This document shows positions 34,601 through 46,129 of a stretch of DNA of 64,000 nt, piece by piece. Under the pieces are notes generated by a model that was not told where the DNA came from, searched no databases, and saw nothing but the letters and a program-made list of their open reading frames with translations. This DNA comes from Lepidodermella squamata (lineage: Eukaryota > Gastrotricha), in assembly GCA_047495785.1 (NCBI GenBank), contig JBLDXI010000010.1, forward strand, positions 1,426,001 through 1,490,000, written 5' to 3'. How positions within the stretch are numbered: position 1 is the stretch's first letter; each line of letters begins with the position of its first letter. The position numbers were made by a program, and so were the translations under genes.

Positions 34601-36522
34601 ACAGGCGTTTCCTGTATAAGACGGTGGACACTTGCAGATATTGTACCCGACGCAAGTTCCTCCGTTGGCGCAACCCATGGCACAATACACTTTTCATCAT
34701 GAAATATTAATAGGGCGCATTATATAGTCTGAGAAAAACATACCAGAGAAAACCTTGCAGGTTTCGCGTACTTGAATGAGCTGATCGACTGTTAGAGCTG
34801 CTGAATGAAACGACACGCACGCGAGCTTGACATCAGACGTCTTTTCAGCCCTCACCGTACCGAGACGAACGGCGGGATAACTAATAAGTATAAAAAGTTT
34901 AGGAACATCTTAAAATACGGATTCCCGAATCTATACCGATAGCCCAGAGTCATGACCTCAGTTGTCACAGCGTAGTTCGTTAAAGAGTTCACTGCACCTA
35001 CAAAGTTTGAGCCGCAGAACAACTGAATGGTATTGGAAGTTCCGGAATTCGTGAAAACCAACGCGACGAATTGCCACTGCCCCGTATTGATGCAAGGCTC
35101 AGTGTACCCTCCAGTATGTGGGTTCATCGGTGTGAAATAGATCTGATTTCCAATGGCAGTGTTGTGTGCATGCGTTCCGAAAGTATTCGCCGGGTCCACT
35201 GTCCAGTTATTGAAAGCGAAAAACGGCATATCCCCAACTGTCACGAAGTTTATGTAACCGGCCCAGGTCCATGACGAAGCGCCGCGAGACAGTGTGGGTG
35301 ATTGAATAACTATCATCCTACCAGCGTTGATATACACTGCTGTATTCGGCATGAGAAATGGCCCGTTTACATATACGGGTGTTGCAGGCGTGGAAACTCC
35401 GTCAATTTTATTGGTCGTTTTAGCATCACTCGCTGCGTAACTGCTCGTCAATGGCCAGTAACCAATCAAACTGGGCAAGCTGCTTAATTTAGTGGCGATT
35501 ACAGTTGCATCAATAGAAGCAGAGTATACTAATTTTACATCATCTTCAGCTCAAAGATATAGAGTAATTCAATATACCTAAATTGCAGGTTTGGCCGTAG
35601 TAGGGCGAGGGACATTTGCAAATGTTGTAACCAGCGCATACTCCACCGTTAACGCAGCTGTTTGAAGAGCAATCCGCTGTAAAATGAATGTGCTAGTTTG
35701 CGCGATACTACATATTAAGATTGACTCACTGTAAAAAGCCCGACAAGCGTCTTTAACTTCAAGCATTTCATCGACAGTTAGTGCTCTTTTGAAGAACGAA
35801 AGGCACGCTGTTCTAGCATTTGCCGTACCTGAACCTGTCGTCCCGGGAGAGTCTCTGAAATAATGCTATCTAGCTCTATTAATCACAAATGCTGTCTCAT
35901 ACCTTCCACCGACGTACACCCTGTTGGTGTAAATCATCAGAGAACGAGGAATCGGCATTGCTGTGATCGTTGAAAAAGTGTTGCTACAGAAAAACTTGAC
36001 TGTGTTTGATTGACTGTCGTACACTACACCGATGAATTTGATTCCACTCACGTCGCAGAACTGTGTGAACCATTCAGAACCAGTTGGGCCGTTGATGCCC
36101 ATTATGTTACTTCCTGTTTGCATATAATAGAATCCGTAGGTTGCCGGAGCAGGCGGATCGTCCCATTCAAATAAGGGCATGTTCGACCTAGCGTCAGTAT
36201 CCAGCCATTGAGTGAAGGTCCACGACGATCCGTCATTGAAATTAAGCTGGGCGTTGTTGATAAGAAACCAATAACCGGATGAAAATCTGAAAGCAGCGCT
36301 GCCCTGGCCGTAAACACCATTATCATTCGCTGTCACAGATCCAGTCGAAGAAGCGCCGTTAATCTTGTTGTTGTTCTTAGCATCTGTTCCGAGGTATGTA
36401 GAGTCCAGGGGCCAGAAGGCAAGGCAATACGGAAGCGAGGTCAAAGTTGCGTAGGCCACATCGACTTCACAGTAGGCGGTGTTGAGGAAAATTACAATTA
36501 TAATGACGACTGATACTTGCAT
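28691..36522 (-). CDS. Receptor copy D: 5 LamG, 13 EGF, 2 ShKT, 5 CCP, TM (complete)
   Basis: Complete paralogue, 2225 aa from 23 exons (6678 nt). Exons: 35903-36522, 35730-35854, 35578-35676, 34937-35528, 34744-34880, 34594-34689, 33746-34546, 32996-33694, 32850-32942, 32235-32799, 31963-32180, 31817-31912, 31672-31767, 31522-31617, 31374-31469, 31215-31310, 31063-31158, 30916-31011, 30771-30866, 29921-30715, 29684-29869, 29414-29629, 28691-29358. The start ATG at 36522 opens a clear signal peptide ending near TAYC. Introns are all about 45-65 bp with no insertions, so D is the clean reference for the empty sites in C. The LamG1 intron is present, but the LamG4 intron is absent (the reading frame crosses YSFVHP without a break), a state shared with E. 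The eight extra EGF exons and the ShKT/CCP block are very close to B and C, whereas the LamG half is closest to E, so D is a mosaic. Confidence 0.9.
30771..31912 (-). repeat. EGF exon run of D (eight 96-nt exons)
   Basis: Eight 96-nt, phase 1-1 EGF exons in the same alternating order as in B, separated by introns of 48-59 bp. The introns align with those of B and C and serve as uninserted references for the transposons in C. Confidence 0.85.
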
Positions 36523-37330
36523 CGCTTACTTCAGTCTCAATAAAAAACCGTCTGTCTTGGGTGGATACTGTACAAAATCTGGGTCTATTGGCCATTATAC
36601 TGAAATCTTGTTAGCAGCGCCGCGGTGAATCTTAATAATTTATATCCTCGCAAAACAATAACAAATTACTGGGAGCACTTGCAAAAACACAAGTGGGGCA
36701 GGCTGTGAATGGTGAATCACGCGGGTTATAAAGAAAAATCAATAAAACCTACGTACGTCGCCCTGGCACCAGGAAGATGAAAGATTCATTATGTCTGCGC
36801 CAATTCCTGGTTTGCGATAATATGACAGGTAACAAAATACAGTTTTCAAAATCATGATTTTGCTGCGAGCTCAATTAATTTCTCTCCTTCCATTTATTCA
36901 GAATAATCTTCTATAATATAAAATCTAAATGCTTCATCGTCAGGGTGCGACAGTACAGGGGTGCTGGGGTGTCGCAACACGTAGTAGCGTAGTCGCGCCT
37001 CGCGCCGCAGTTTCATTGCACTTTCATTGAAAAACGGTTGAATAAATCGCTAAGCCATCGCCCCTGACGGTTTCTCCAACGGCCTTGAAACTCTGAGACG
37101 GGGTTGATATATTCATATTTTTATATTCCTTATAATATCGTTAACACCATAAGTTTCTCTGGTATAAATGGCGAAGCCGCAAAATTGTTCATAAAAGACA
37201 GTAATAAGCTATACTTGAGTTCGTATTCGGCGGTTTTACTTTCCTCATCCCATCATTGCAAACATGTTTTACTACTACAATCACTCTCAATGCATTCTCA
37301 CATATATGAACCAGTCATTTGCCGGAAGTT
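36523..37330. other. D-E intergenic, upstream of D
   Basis: Presumed promoter region of D plus sequence I cannot assign. No ORF or repeat with recognisable identity. Confidence 0.35.
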
Positions 37331-37333
37331 AAC

Positions 37334-37691
37334 TTAGAGTGCGGCTGCTGCTATGGCCGGCGCGTTTGCAATGGCCTTCTGGGCAACCTTTTTGCCGATT
37401 TTCTTTATCTTACTGCCGATTTTCTTGATGGAGCGCTCGGCCTCTTTGGGTTTCGACTTAGGCCCATTCACTTCTTTTTTGGGTGTTTGAGCTCGTTTTG
37501 GCGATACATGATCTTCCTTGAGAGGTCCGTTGGGACGGGCCTCTCTAATGTCATGGTAACGAGCTGCCTCCTCCTCCTCAGCATATACAGCGACTACAGC
37601 CTAATAGAGCAAGAAACATGAGAAATGCAATTTTATGAGTGTTGGGCTTGAGGCAAACCGCTAGCAAGATGACAATCAGCAATTTGTTCAT
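37334..37691 (-). CDS. Secreted cationic, cysteine-free peptide precursor (antimicrobial/cytolytic-like), two exons
   Basis: A small gene split by one 58-bp intron: exon 1 37659-37691 (11 codons) and exon 2 37334-37600 (88 codons plus TAA), 99 aa in total. The junction is in phase 0, GCG|GTTTGC...TATTAG|GCT. The ATG at 37691 gives MNKLLIVILLA, and the hydrophobic run continues across the junction (AVVAVYA), a clean signal peptide that exists only if the intron is removed. Then come an acidic EEEE cluster, a Lys/Pro-rich middle and, after KEAER, a C-terminal region with IKKIG twice, KK pairs and hydrophobic residues every 3-4 positions, ending in an Ala-rich segment. No Cys. The layout (signal, acidic pro-region, amphipathic lysine-rich helix) matches linear antimicrobial or cytolytic peptides in general; the C-terminus has a cecropin-like flavour. 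Membrane activity is inferred, not shown. It is unrelated to the surrounding receptors. Confidence 0.72.
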
Positions 37692-37773
37692 TGCGGGAGA
37701 ATAAAAGTCGAGTCAAACTGAAATGATATTTTGCAGAAGATAAGAAAATGAAATTTTACGGCGATTGCATTTG

Positions 37774-37780
37774 TTATATA
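37774..37780 (-). promoter_or_regulatory. TATA box candidate of the peptide gene
   Basis: TATATAA on the minus strand, about 83 bp upstream of the ATG at 37691, a plausible distance for a short 5' UTR. The surrounding motif (GCATCC side, then the CAATCGCCGTAA side) recurs at about 38175-38225, showing that this promoter-like block was duplicated. Confidence 0.45.
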
Positions 37781-38172
37781 GCATCCTAAGCGGTTAGCAT
37801 CTGTACAAATTCTGTTATTTTTCGTTTGTTTTGTTGCGTGAAAAAGGAAAAGAAGAAAGTTAGCGGCTTACTGGTGTAGTTATCCGTTTGGAATCGTCGT
37901 TGTCATGCCCTGTCAGCTCGATGGTTAGGTGCTAGAATGCTCAGCTGGTGTATTTGGCTTTCTGACAAAGTATTACCTCTCGAGCTAAGCCCTTACGATG
38001 CGAGTAATTAAGCAATTCGAAAATACGCAATGAAGCGATCATAAAATAATGTAATGGAAAAGGCAGAGCCATCGCTTGTACACAGGTGGCCTTTCCACTC
38101 ACTCGGCGAAGCCTACAAACTCCGTTGTAGCAAGTGGTCGAAGCGTCCAAGCACCCCACTGGCGGCGAAGAG

Positions 38173-38270
38173 ACAATGTTACGGCGATTGAAAAGATTTT
38201 ATATCTATAGCATCCTTGGCACCTGTGCAAATTTCATCCACGTTCATCGTTTTGTCTGGTCACGATATTT
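38173..38270 (-). promoter_or_regulatory. Second copy of the peptide-gene promoter block
   Basis: Shares with 37755-37840, in the same order, TTACGGCGATTG, a TATAT core, AGCATCCT, CTGT.CAAATT and GTTTTGT. The sequence that should be transcribed from it (about 38160 down to 37940) has a cysteine-containing open frame without an ATG and shows no similarity to the peptide gene. The second transcription unit is therefore either degenerate or different. Confidence 0.4.
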
Positions 38271-38605
38271 TTATTAAGTTTTATTAATTAGCGGCGGGCT
38301 TTCATTTTTCATTTTTTCAAATTTTTCAACTTGAAATTTCATAGGTTTCTGATATTTTTTTGATCCAACAAAAAATACCACCGTGTCTGCCATAGTCTCA
38401 TTGACCTCTGTGTCAATTTTTTCGAGTTGGAAATAAAAATGACGACGTATTGTAATTCAATCAAACCGGCCGAATTCGTATTATCCGCCAAAACTTACTC
38501 AGGCGGAGTGCGTGATTTTTGTGATTTTTGTCGCGAGGAAAAACCAGAAAAGCTGAATCCTGATCTGAATGCTGAATGCTGAGCCTCTAAAACCTTTTTC
38601 TTAAG

Positions 38606-38946
38606 TGAGGGAGATTTTTAGGAACATTCATGGGAGTAATTTATAATCTACAATTTCCTTGGATTAGGTGCCTTCAGCTTGGAAATTGTAGATTATAAAT
38701 TACTCCCATGATCGAGTCCCCCCTCGGCCCCGCGGTGGTTTTACCAATCCATCGCGTTACAAAATAGAAAATCGGGAGGCTGGGAGTGTCAGCTAGACTG
38801 CACCAGTCGAAATCCGTCATACGGAAATGTTCATCTCAATCTCTTACGATAAGACCTAGGGTTAGAGTAAGTGGCATGCCCTTCTAGTCCTCAAAGTTCG
38901 CTTTGAAAAAGAAATTATTATTATTTGTTCCTAAAAATCTCCCTCA
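38606..38946. mobile_element. TIR element with internal perfect hairpin
   Basis: 341 bp bounded by a perfect 21-bp inverted repeat, TGAGGGAGATTTTTAGGAACA at 38606-38626 and its complement at 38926-38946. Just inside the left end is a second, perfect 30-bp inverted repeat (38629-38658 and 38681-38710) around a 22-nt loop. No ORF and no clear target-site duplication. The outer repeats point to a non-autonomous DNA element; the inner stem could instead be a small-RNA hairpin. Confidence 0.6.
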
Positions 38947-39219
38947 AGCCAAGCCGATTCCAGCCGATTTTTCGAGCACACTAATTTATGTTCGTTTTTG
39001 GTTAAAATAAAATTAACTAGTAAATACTTGTAAATTCGGCAAATAATTTCCCATCCCTGGCAGCTTTAGGATCCAAGATCGCACCCTGCTCAGTTTGTTA
39101 CAAGAACATTTTATTTTCCAATAGGAGTCTGAAACTCAAGTCGAAGTTAACACAAGATTATTAGTGTCAATGTGCTCGAGACTCAAGAAGAAATGACTGT
39201 AATGGAAATTGATGACTGA
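38947..39219. other. 3' flank of copy E
   Basis: Contains AATAAA on the minus strand at 39110-39115, about 105 nt past the stop of E, a good poly(A) signal. Nothing else recognised. Confidence 0.45.
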
Positions 39220-42200
39220 TTAGGAGTCTTCAGGAAGGTCCATTTCCCCGTCTATGTGTTGTGGTCTTCTCATTTTAGACGCCGTAGACAACGGCCTGGA
39301 TGTCTCCAGGGGATTGGCGATCATCATATCACCTTGCAAATTATTCAGATATCCAGCTGCAGCAAGTCGTTCCTCCTCCTTCTTCTGCTCGACTTCTTTT
39401 AGGAACTCATCTGCCGTGAACCTATTACGGATTTTGGCTCTCAGCTGCTTCAACTCCCTGTTACGATCTTTGTCGCGAATATACTTCGTAAGATGGCCGA
39501 AATTATGTCTCAGCTTCCTGAGATCTCTTGAAAGCGTGACGTAGTCGAGACAAACAATAACTCCGATGAAAAAGCCCAGAATCGCCAGGACAGTGGTCGC
39601 CGTGGCTACAGCAGTTGTAGATTCATACGATTTTTGCTTAGCCATAGCTTTAGGGGCTGATAACAGCGCATTCGGTGAGCAGAATAAAGGTTGCTTATCC
39701 CACGTTGAGTTTTCGTTACATCTCCAGTAGGCAATTCTGTTGGTCTGGTTTGGGGTAGGCTCGAAACCTTGATTCCAGTCGCATTCGAAAGCAACAACAG
39801 TGTTGTACAGAATAGTGCTGACTTCCGATGAAGAGTTCATGATACGATACGACGAAATTTCGAAATCCTGCGGCATCTCGCAACTTACAACTGGAAAAAT
39901 TCATTCTCAACAAAAATAAGACCTAGGTCTTTTTCAGGAATCTCACGTAAACATGATAGGCCGTTCGTGGACCAGTAACCGGAGTCTAAGCAAGTATTAA
40001 CAACCTGTTGAAGCGGGGTGGCCTCAGTTCCTGGCTCGATGTACAAGCTGCTAGCACCGAGGTTACATTTCATTGTATAGCTATCGCCGAATGCATATGT
40101 ACCACTTCTCTTGTTCGTAATATACGCATTGTCCTCCTCAACCGGCGTTCGGCATGTTACAACTGGTGGAAAAACATGTTTCTCAATGCGTCGCTCCTTA
40201 GGTTTAAGCATTTACCTGAGCATTTCGGCAGGTCCAGGGGGGTCCAAGTTCCGTTCGATTGGCATTTCTTGATGAAAAAGCTCAAGTCATTGTCTGGTTT
40301 GTAACCTTGAATGCAACTATAAGACGCCACTCCGCCGGTTTGGTTCGCAGAAACATTAAAGAATGTGTTTACTCCTTGAGTGAGACCTTTGCATGGCGGA
40401 ACTAGTTACAAACGGTATAAAAAGGATGGATCAGGTGAGAATTAGCTACTTACGCCCACATAGGGGGGCTCCATTGACCCAACTCCAGCCTGTTGCACCA
40501 GAGAAAGAGCATTTGGCCTTGCCCGTTGTGGAGCCCGTCATATTGAAACCAGGCAAACAGAAGTATTGTACTACATCATCTTTATAATACAACGTATCCG
40601 TAGTGAAGTTGACATAGTAGGCGTTGAATAACGGCGGAGGATCAGGACAAGGCGAGGTAAGACATTTAGGCTTCTTAGAATTGATCATGTACCAGTTCCC
40701 TGTAGCGGTGTTTGTGGTGAATGGGTCGCAAACATGCATGGCGGTATCCCCAGGCGCCTCTGGTTTAAAACCTTTGTCGCATACCATGATTGCTGATTGC
40801 ATGTAAGCGCTCAATCCGTTGAACGAAGATAACGGCCCAGCTGCCAAGATCCAATTCGAATTGGGAGCTAGCGTGATTCCTGAAGGAACGCTTGTACAAT
40901 TGTTAAGAGGATTCAGTCGTCTCCCGCATGTGTATGGACATGTAGATCGGACTGTGGAATCTTTTTCACAGAATCCTTGCGCGGCCATATCGCCGCAGGT
41001 GCAATTCTGGTCGGAAGCCAAGGACGGATCGACGTCGCACTCACAAGTTGCCCATTTTGTACAGCTAGCCTGGCAGGAGGGCCACATGAAGCCGGGGTTT
41101 GAGAGGCAGCTACCTTGATCACGCCAAGTTTTGCAACTTGGGCCGATGTCAGTTTTTGGCGTCAAACAAAGCGTTTTTGAGGTAGATGGCTCGCAGACAT
41201 TGGGTGATGAGCAGTAGTAGCCGGTTTTGCACGCCGGTGTGCAAAAATCTATTGATTTCCCGAAAATATGAATTTTGTTTTCAAATTTTGTTTTCAAATA
41301 GCTTACACTCATCACAGATTGCTCCGGTTAGAGTAGGTGGGCACTGACATGTGTTTGGCCCAACACATGTCCCTCCGTTGATGCAATTCGGATCACAGAT
41401 GGCTAAAATTGATAGTAATTTAATAGGGAATCTAGTTTCTACAAGGGATATGTACGATTTTCACATCGGGAGCCCGACCAGCCTGTGAGGCATTGGCAAG
41501 TTCTGTCCAGCAGGCACGTTCCGCCATTCTGACACTCGGGAGTGCAAACGGCTGTTCGAAAAGCATATATACACATATGAACGAAGTACATATTGAAAGC
41601 CTACGCATAGTGCAGTCAGGTCCAGTCCAAAAGGAAGTGCAAGCGCAGTAGTCTGCCCCAACGCATGTCCCGCCATTCGTGCAGTTGATATTAGGGCAAC
41701 CGATGTAAAACATCCGGCACAGGTTTTTCACTTTGATCAAATCAGTTAAAGGTAGCTCTTTGGAGAAGATCGAAACGCAGGCGAAATCAGAGTTTCCTTG
41801 GAAAATTCCACTGGTATACACCCTAAAAAACTAGGACTTATCAACAGGAAAGCGTAGCAAAGTCATGTTCACACCTTCGTCCTATGAGTAGCCAATCTGT
41901 TGTTGGAGGGGAACTCGCGTATGTTACATTCGCTACCAAGGTATCATTGCAGTACATGCTGAATATTTTCGTGGTTTGATTGTAAGTTACTGCCACGTAT
42001 TGCCATTTGTTCAGCATTGGACAAGACTTATTCGTCTGGGTACTGGAGATCGGATTAAACCAAATCACATCAGTCTGCTGGGCCATCCACAGGTGCGTAG
42101 CCGGGGATGTGTCGGCATTCGCGAACTCAAGGAATGGAGTTTGTGGGCTGTTGTAGGCTCGGACCCATAAGGCGAGTGAAAAGGAGCTCCCAAGATTCAC

Positions 42201-45200
42201 CTTGGAATTTTTTATCGAAATGAATCGACTAATGCCGGTAGCTGGCGCCAACGTTACGCTAGTAAAGGATCCGCCAAATGGACCAGAACTGTAAACCGGC
42301 TCACGGGAGAATTCGCCATGGACCTGATTAGTAGGACACGCATCTCTAGCTCCGTAATCGGCCGAAAGTGGCCAGTAAGCTACCATGGACGAATAAGAAG
42401 CCAAAGTGGCTGAAACGTAGCCCGTTACAATGACCTCTGAAAATTAGCCAACGTGAAAGCATTCGATTATTATTTTTCGATCTCACTTGTATCACAAACA
42501 GGGCCCGTCCAGCCAGCATTGCAAGAACAAACATTGTCGCCAGCACAAGCTCCGTTATTACAAGAAATTGTACACTTTCCTGTTGGAAGACAAGTAGGTA
42601 AAATCTTTCGAGATTAGGGATTCGACTTACTTGCGAATAGGCGGCAGATAGTTTTCAGTTCCATCATATCCTCCACACTCAAAACTTTCGAATGAACGGA
42701 AGCGCATGCGAATCTGCCAGTCCAGGTGATTTGAGAGGGATGCACAAAGCTGTATCCAAGGTAAAGAGTGGATGACGTGAGTGGAGGCGGAGAAGTCACA
42801 GTGTATGTCGTCGAGCTGAAAGCGTCGTCGCAGTAGTATCGTTGAATTTTCGTGGTTTTGTCATAGGTTATAGCCACGAAGGTCCATTGATTGAGAACCG
42901 TGCAAGCAGCTGGGATTCCACTAGGAGCTGCTGAGTAATAGTAAAGCTGATTTGTATTTCGGTGCCAAAGATACATCGCGTAAGTGGCACTCATCGCTGC
43001 TGGGTTAGACGAGTGAAGGTACTCGAATATGGGCTGAGGAGCGGCCACTGCATAGATATACGCGGTATAGGTCCATGAATTAGAACTTATATTCAGTCCC
43101 GGGGATTGAAAGGATACATAGCAACCAGGAGTGCCACTGCCGGTAGTTATCGCAGTATTCTCATAACCGAATGGACCAACGGAGTAAGTTAGCATGTTCG
43201 AGGGCATACCGGAAACCGAGTATACCTGGGCGACATCAGTTGCGCCAAAATCATAAGACAATGGCCAATAGGCGACAATCCCGGCCTGCGCTTGGATTTT
43301 GTTGAGGATATAAGTGTTATCCAAAGGCACTGAAAATTATAGAATTACTTTCACATAAATTAGAATTATAAATTGTTCTCACGAGTATCGCAGAGCAGAC
43401 CAGTCCAAGGAGATGGGCAATTACAAATTCCGATTCCCATACACGTTCCGCCATTATTGCAAGAAGTACTGCTGCAACTTGGTGTAAAATATCGGCACCA
43501 ATTTTTAACAGTATTCAGTTCTGTAGGCGTGAGCGCCTGGGTAAATATCGAGGCGCATGCAAAGCTACCACTGGCAACATTGGCCCCAGCAGATCTTGCC
43601 CCGAGGTAAAAGTTTTGCGCGGAAACGGGGGCGTAAGCGACTGAAAAGCCGCCAATGAATTGGTCACCGCAAAATAGATTCACCTTCAACGCTGTTTTAT
43701 CGAAAACCGCTGCAACGAACTGCCAATTAGTTACCATAGCACAACCAAGCGCGTAGCCGCCACCTGATCCCCCGGCATTGAACCACAGTGAATTAGCTGC
43801 TGGAAGTCCAGCAGTCGGAGGTATCCACTGCCAAAAATGCATATAAGTACTTGTTGCGTTGAAAAATTCTGCCAGTGGAACGGCATTCCCGTTGTCAAGG
43901 TTCAGCCACATGCTTATAGTGAAAGATGACGAGCCCATCGCAAGTTTCGGAGAACTGTATGTCGCAAAACGAGTTTGAGGCGAGCCTGCGCCCAGTTCAA
44001 CTGCTGTATTTTGGCCTCCAAATGGACCGTTCTCGAATTTGTGGATTGAATTGCTTGGTGTTCCGTCGATCTGATGCATCGTTATAGCCGTATTCGGACG
44101 TTAGGGGCCAGTAGGCAATCAAGCTTGGGAAACTCGCGAATTGAGTTCTCACAAAGGTTATATCGACCATTGCTATACAACTCCGTGGATAATAGGTTAT
44201 TTTCATTAAAATGATCGATCTTACGTGTTTTACAAGCGTTCCCAGTGAAAAGAGGTGGGCATTTGCATATGTTGTATCCAACACATGTGCCGCCATTCGA
44301 GCAACCCATAGGACAGTATACTTGAAACCAGGATGTTTTATGTTTTTATAGAAAACGAAGTAATTCATACCGGAGAATACCTTGCAGACATCTCGCACTT
44401 GTATCAGCTGACTCAATGAGAGAGCTGCCGCATGAAATGATATACAGGCCATTTTAACGTCGGAAGTTTTCTCGGGCTGCGCGGCACTGTTGTACAAAGC
44501 GGGATAGCTAATCGCAGGTAAAATCAACCATCAGCATATCAGCAAAAATTAACCCTCTTACCGGTAGCCCAGTGTCAAAGTCTCTGTGGTTACTGCATAA
44601 TTTGTCAGAGTTTTCGCTGCGCTAACAAAATTTGAACCACAAAAAAGCTGAATTGTGTTGGAAGTTCCTGTTTTCGTGAAGACGAGCGCGACGAATTGCC
44701 ACTGGCCTGTGTTAATGCAAGGCTCGGTGTACCCTCCTGTATGTGGGTTCATCGGAGTGTAATATATATTATTCCCACTAGGAGTATTGTGAGCATGCGT
44801 TCCGAAAGTATACGCCGGATCACCAGTCCAGTTAGTGAAGGCAAAAAATGGAAAGTCGCCGGCTGTTACAAAATTGATGTAACCAGCCCAGGTCCATGAC
44901 GCAGCTCCGAGAGACAACTGAGAGGATTGAATGAGTATCATCCTACCAGCGTTTATGTACGCTGCGGTATTCGGCATCAAAAACGGGCCATTCACGTATA
45001 CAGGTGTCGCGGGCGTTGAGACTCCGTCAATTTGATTCGATGTCTTAGCATCTCTTGCTGCGTAACTGCTTGTCAACGGCCAGTAAGCAATCAAACTAGG
45101 CAGATTGTTGATTTTTGAAGCGATATAAGCCGTATCAATCGGGGCTGTGTACGCTGTGGGCAAATACTTTCAATTAGCCAGATTAAGTATGATTAGTTGA

Positions 45201-46129
45201 GTTAGTACTTAGGCTGCAGGTTTGGCCGTAGTAAGGAGCTGGACACTTGCAGATATTGTACCCAGCACATACACCACCATTCACGCAACTTATCGATGGG
45301 CAAGCAGCTGAAAATACAAAAGGATATTCAAACGACTTCGGGGGAAGTTGAATTTACAGTAAAATGCTCGGCAGGCATCTTTCACTTCCAGCATGTCATC
45401 CAAGGTCAAAGCAGCCCTGTAGAAGGAACCGCAAGCAATACGGCCATTAGACACAGCATTAGTCGAATCACTGAAGAACAATATTCTGATGAAGAAGTAA
45501 ATGAATCCCGAAGCTTACCGTCTTCCGTTGTAAATTTTATCACTGAAAACCATCAACGATTTGGGATATGGCATGGCGGTTGTTGTTGAAAACGCGTCGT
45601 TGCAGAATAGTCTGAAAGTATTGCTTTTCGAGTCGTAAACAATGCCGAGGAAGTTGTAATCAATCATATTGCAAAACATCGTCAACCATTCCGATCCCGT
45701 CCCACCGTTCACCCCGATTATATTGGATCCAGTCTGCATGTAGTAGAAACCAAGGGTAGCAGGAGCGGGCGGATCATCCCATTCCAAAAACGGCATGTTC
45801 GTCCTAGAATCTGTATCTCGAAATTCTGTGTAAGTCCACGAGGAACCATCACCAAAGTTGAGCTGGGGGCTATTGACGATGACCCAGCCCTTGCCATTAT
45901 CCCAGCCATTGTTAGGCTGCTGATAAGCGCCCCAGGTGTCAACGATCATTGTACCGTACGAAGCAGCGCTGTTGATCTGATTGTTGTTTTTGGCGTCTTT
46001 GGTGGTGTAAGTCGAATCCCACGGCCAATAGGCCAAGCAATAAGGTAAGGAAGTCAATGTTGCATAGATCACGTCATTATCCGCCACAACGCGGTGGCAG
46101 AGAAATAAAATAAGGAGAAAGCTATTCAT
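39220..46129 (-). pseudogene. Receptor copy E: full gene structure but LamG3 frameshifted by an 11-bp deletion
   Basis: Seventeen exons with intact splice sites: 45519-46129, 45358-45470, 45209-45307, 44562-45153, 44371-44507, 44225-44320, 43383-44172, 42631-43329, 42487-42579, 41875-42436, 41605-41822, 41456-41551, 41307-41402, 40454-41248, 40216-40401, 39947-40162, 39220-39890. The exons sum to 6070 nt, one more than a multiple of 3. The LamG3 exon is 790 nt against 801 in D, and the alignment places a clean 11-bp loss near 44074-44076. Reading stops soon after it. With those bases the length would be 2026 aa, and all later exons are open, including TM and tail, so the lesion is recent, polymorphic or an assembly error. 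Start: ATG at 46129 (MNSFLLILFLC), since the open frame beginning at 46147 starts with TTG. The copy has only two extra EGF exons (seven EGF in all). LamG1-4 are closest to D; the LamG4 intron is missing in both. Confidence 0.75.

Noticed and set aside
37319-37621. Plus-strand open frame of about 100 codons
   Set aside because: It is the antisense of the peptide gene; the minus strand has splice sites, signal peptide and TATA box, the plus strand has none.
37941-38159. Cysteine-containing open frame as a possible defensin-like gene
   Set aside because: It starts with GTG, has no signal peptide and no recognised cysteine pattern. Kept only as a note on the duplicated promoter block.
38860-38905. 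Possible tRNA-like segment in the D-E interval
   Set aside because: No cloverleaf with consistent stems and no convincing A and B boxes.
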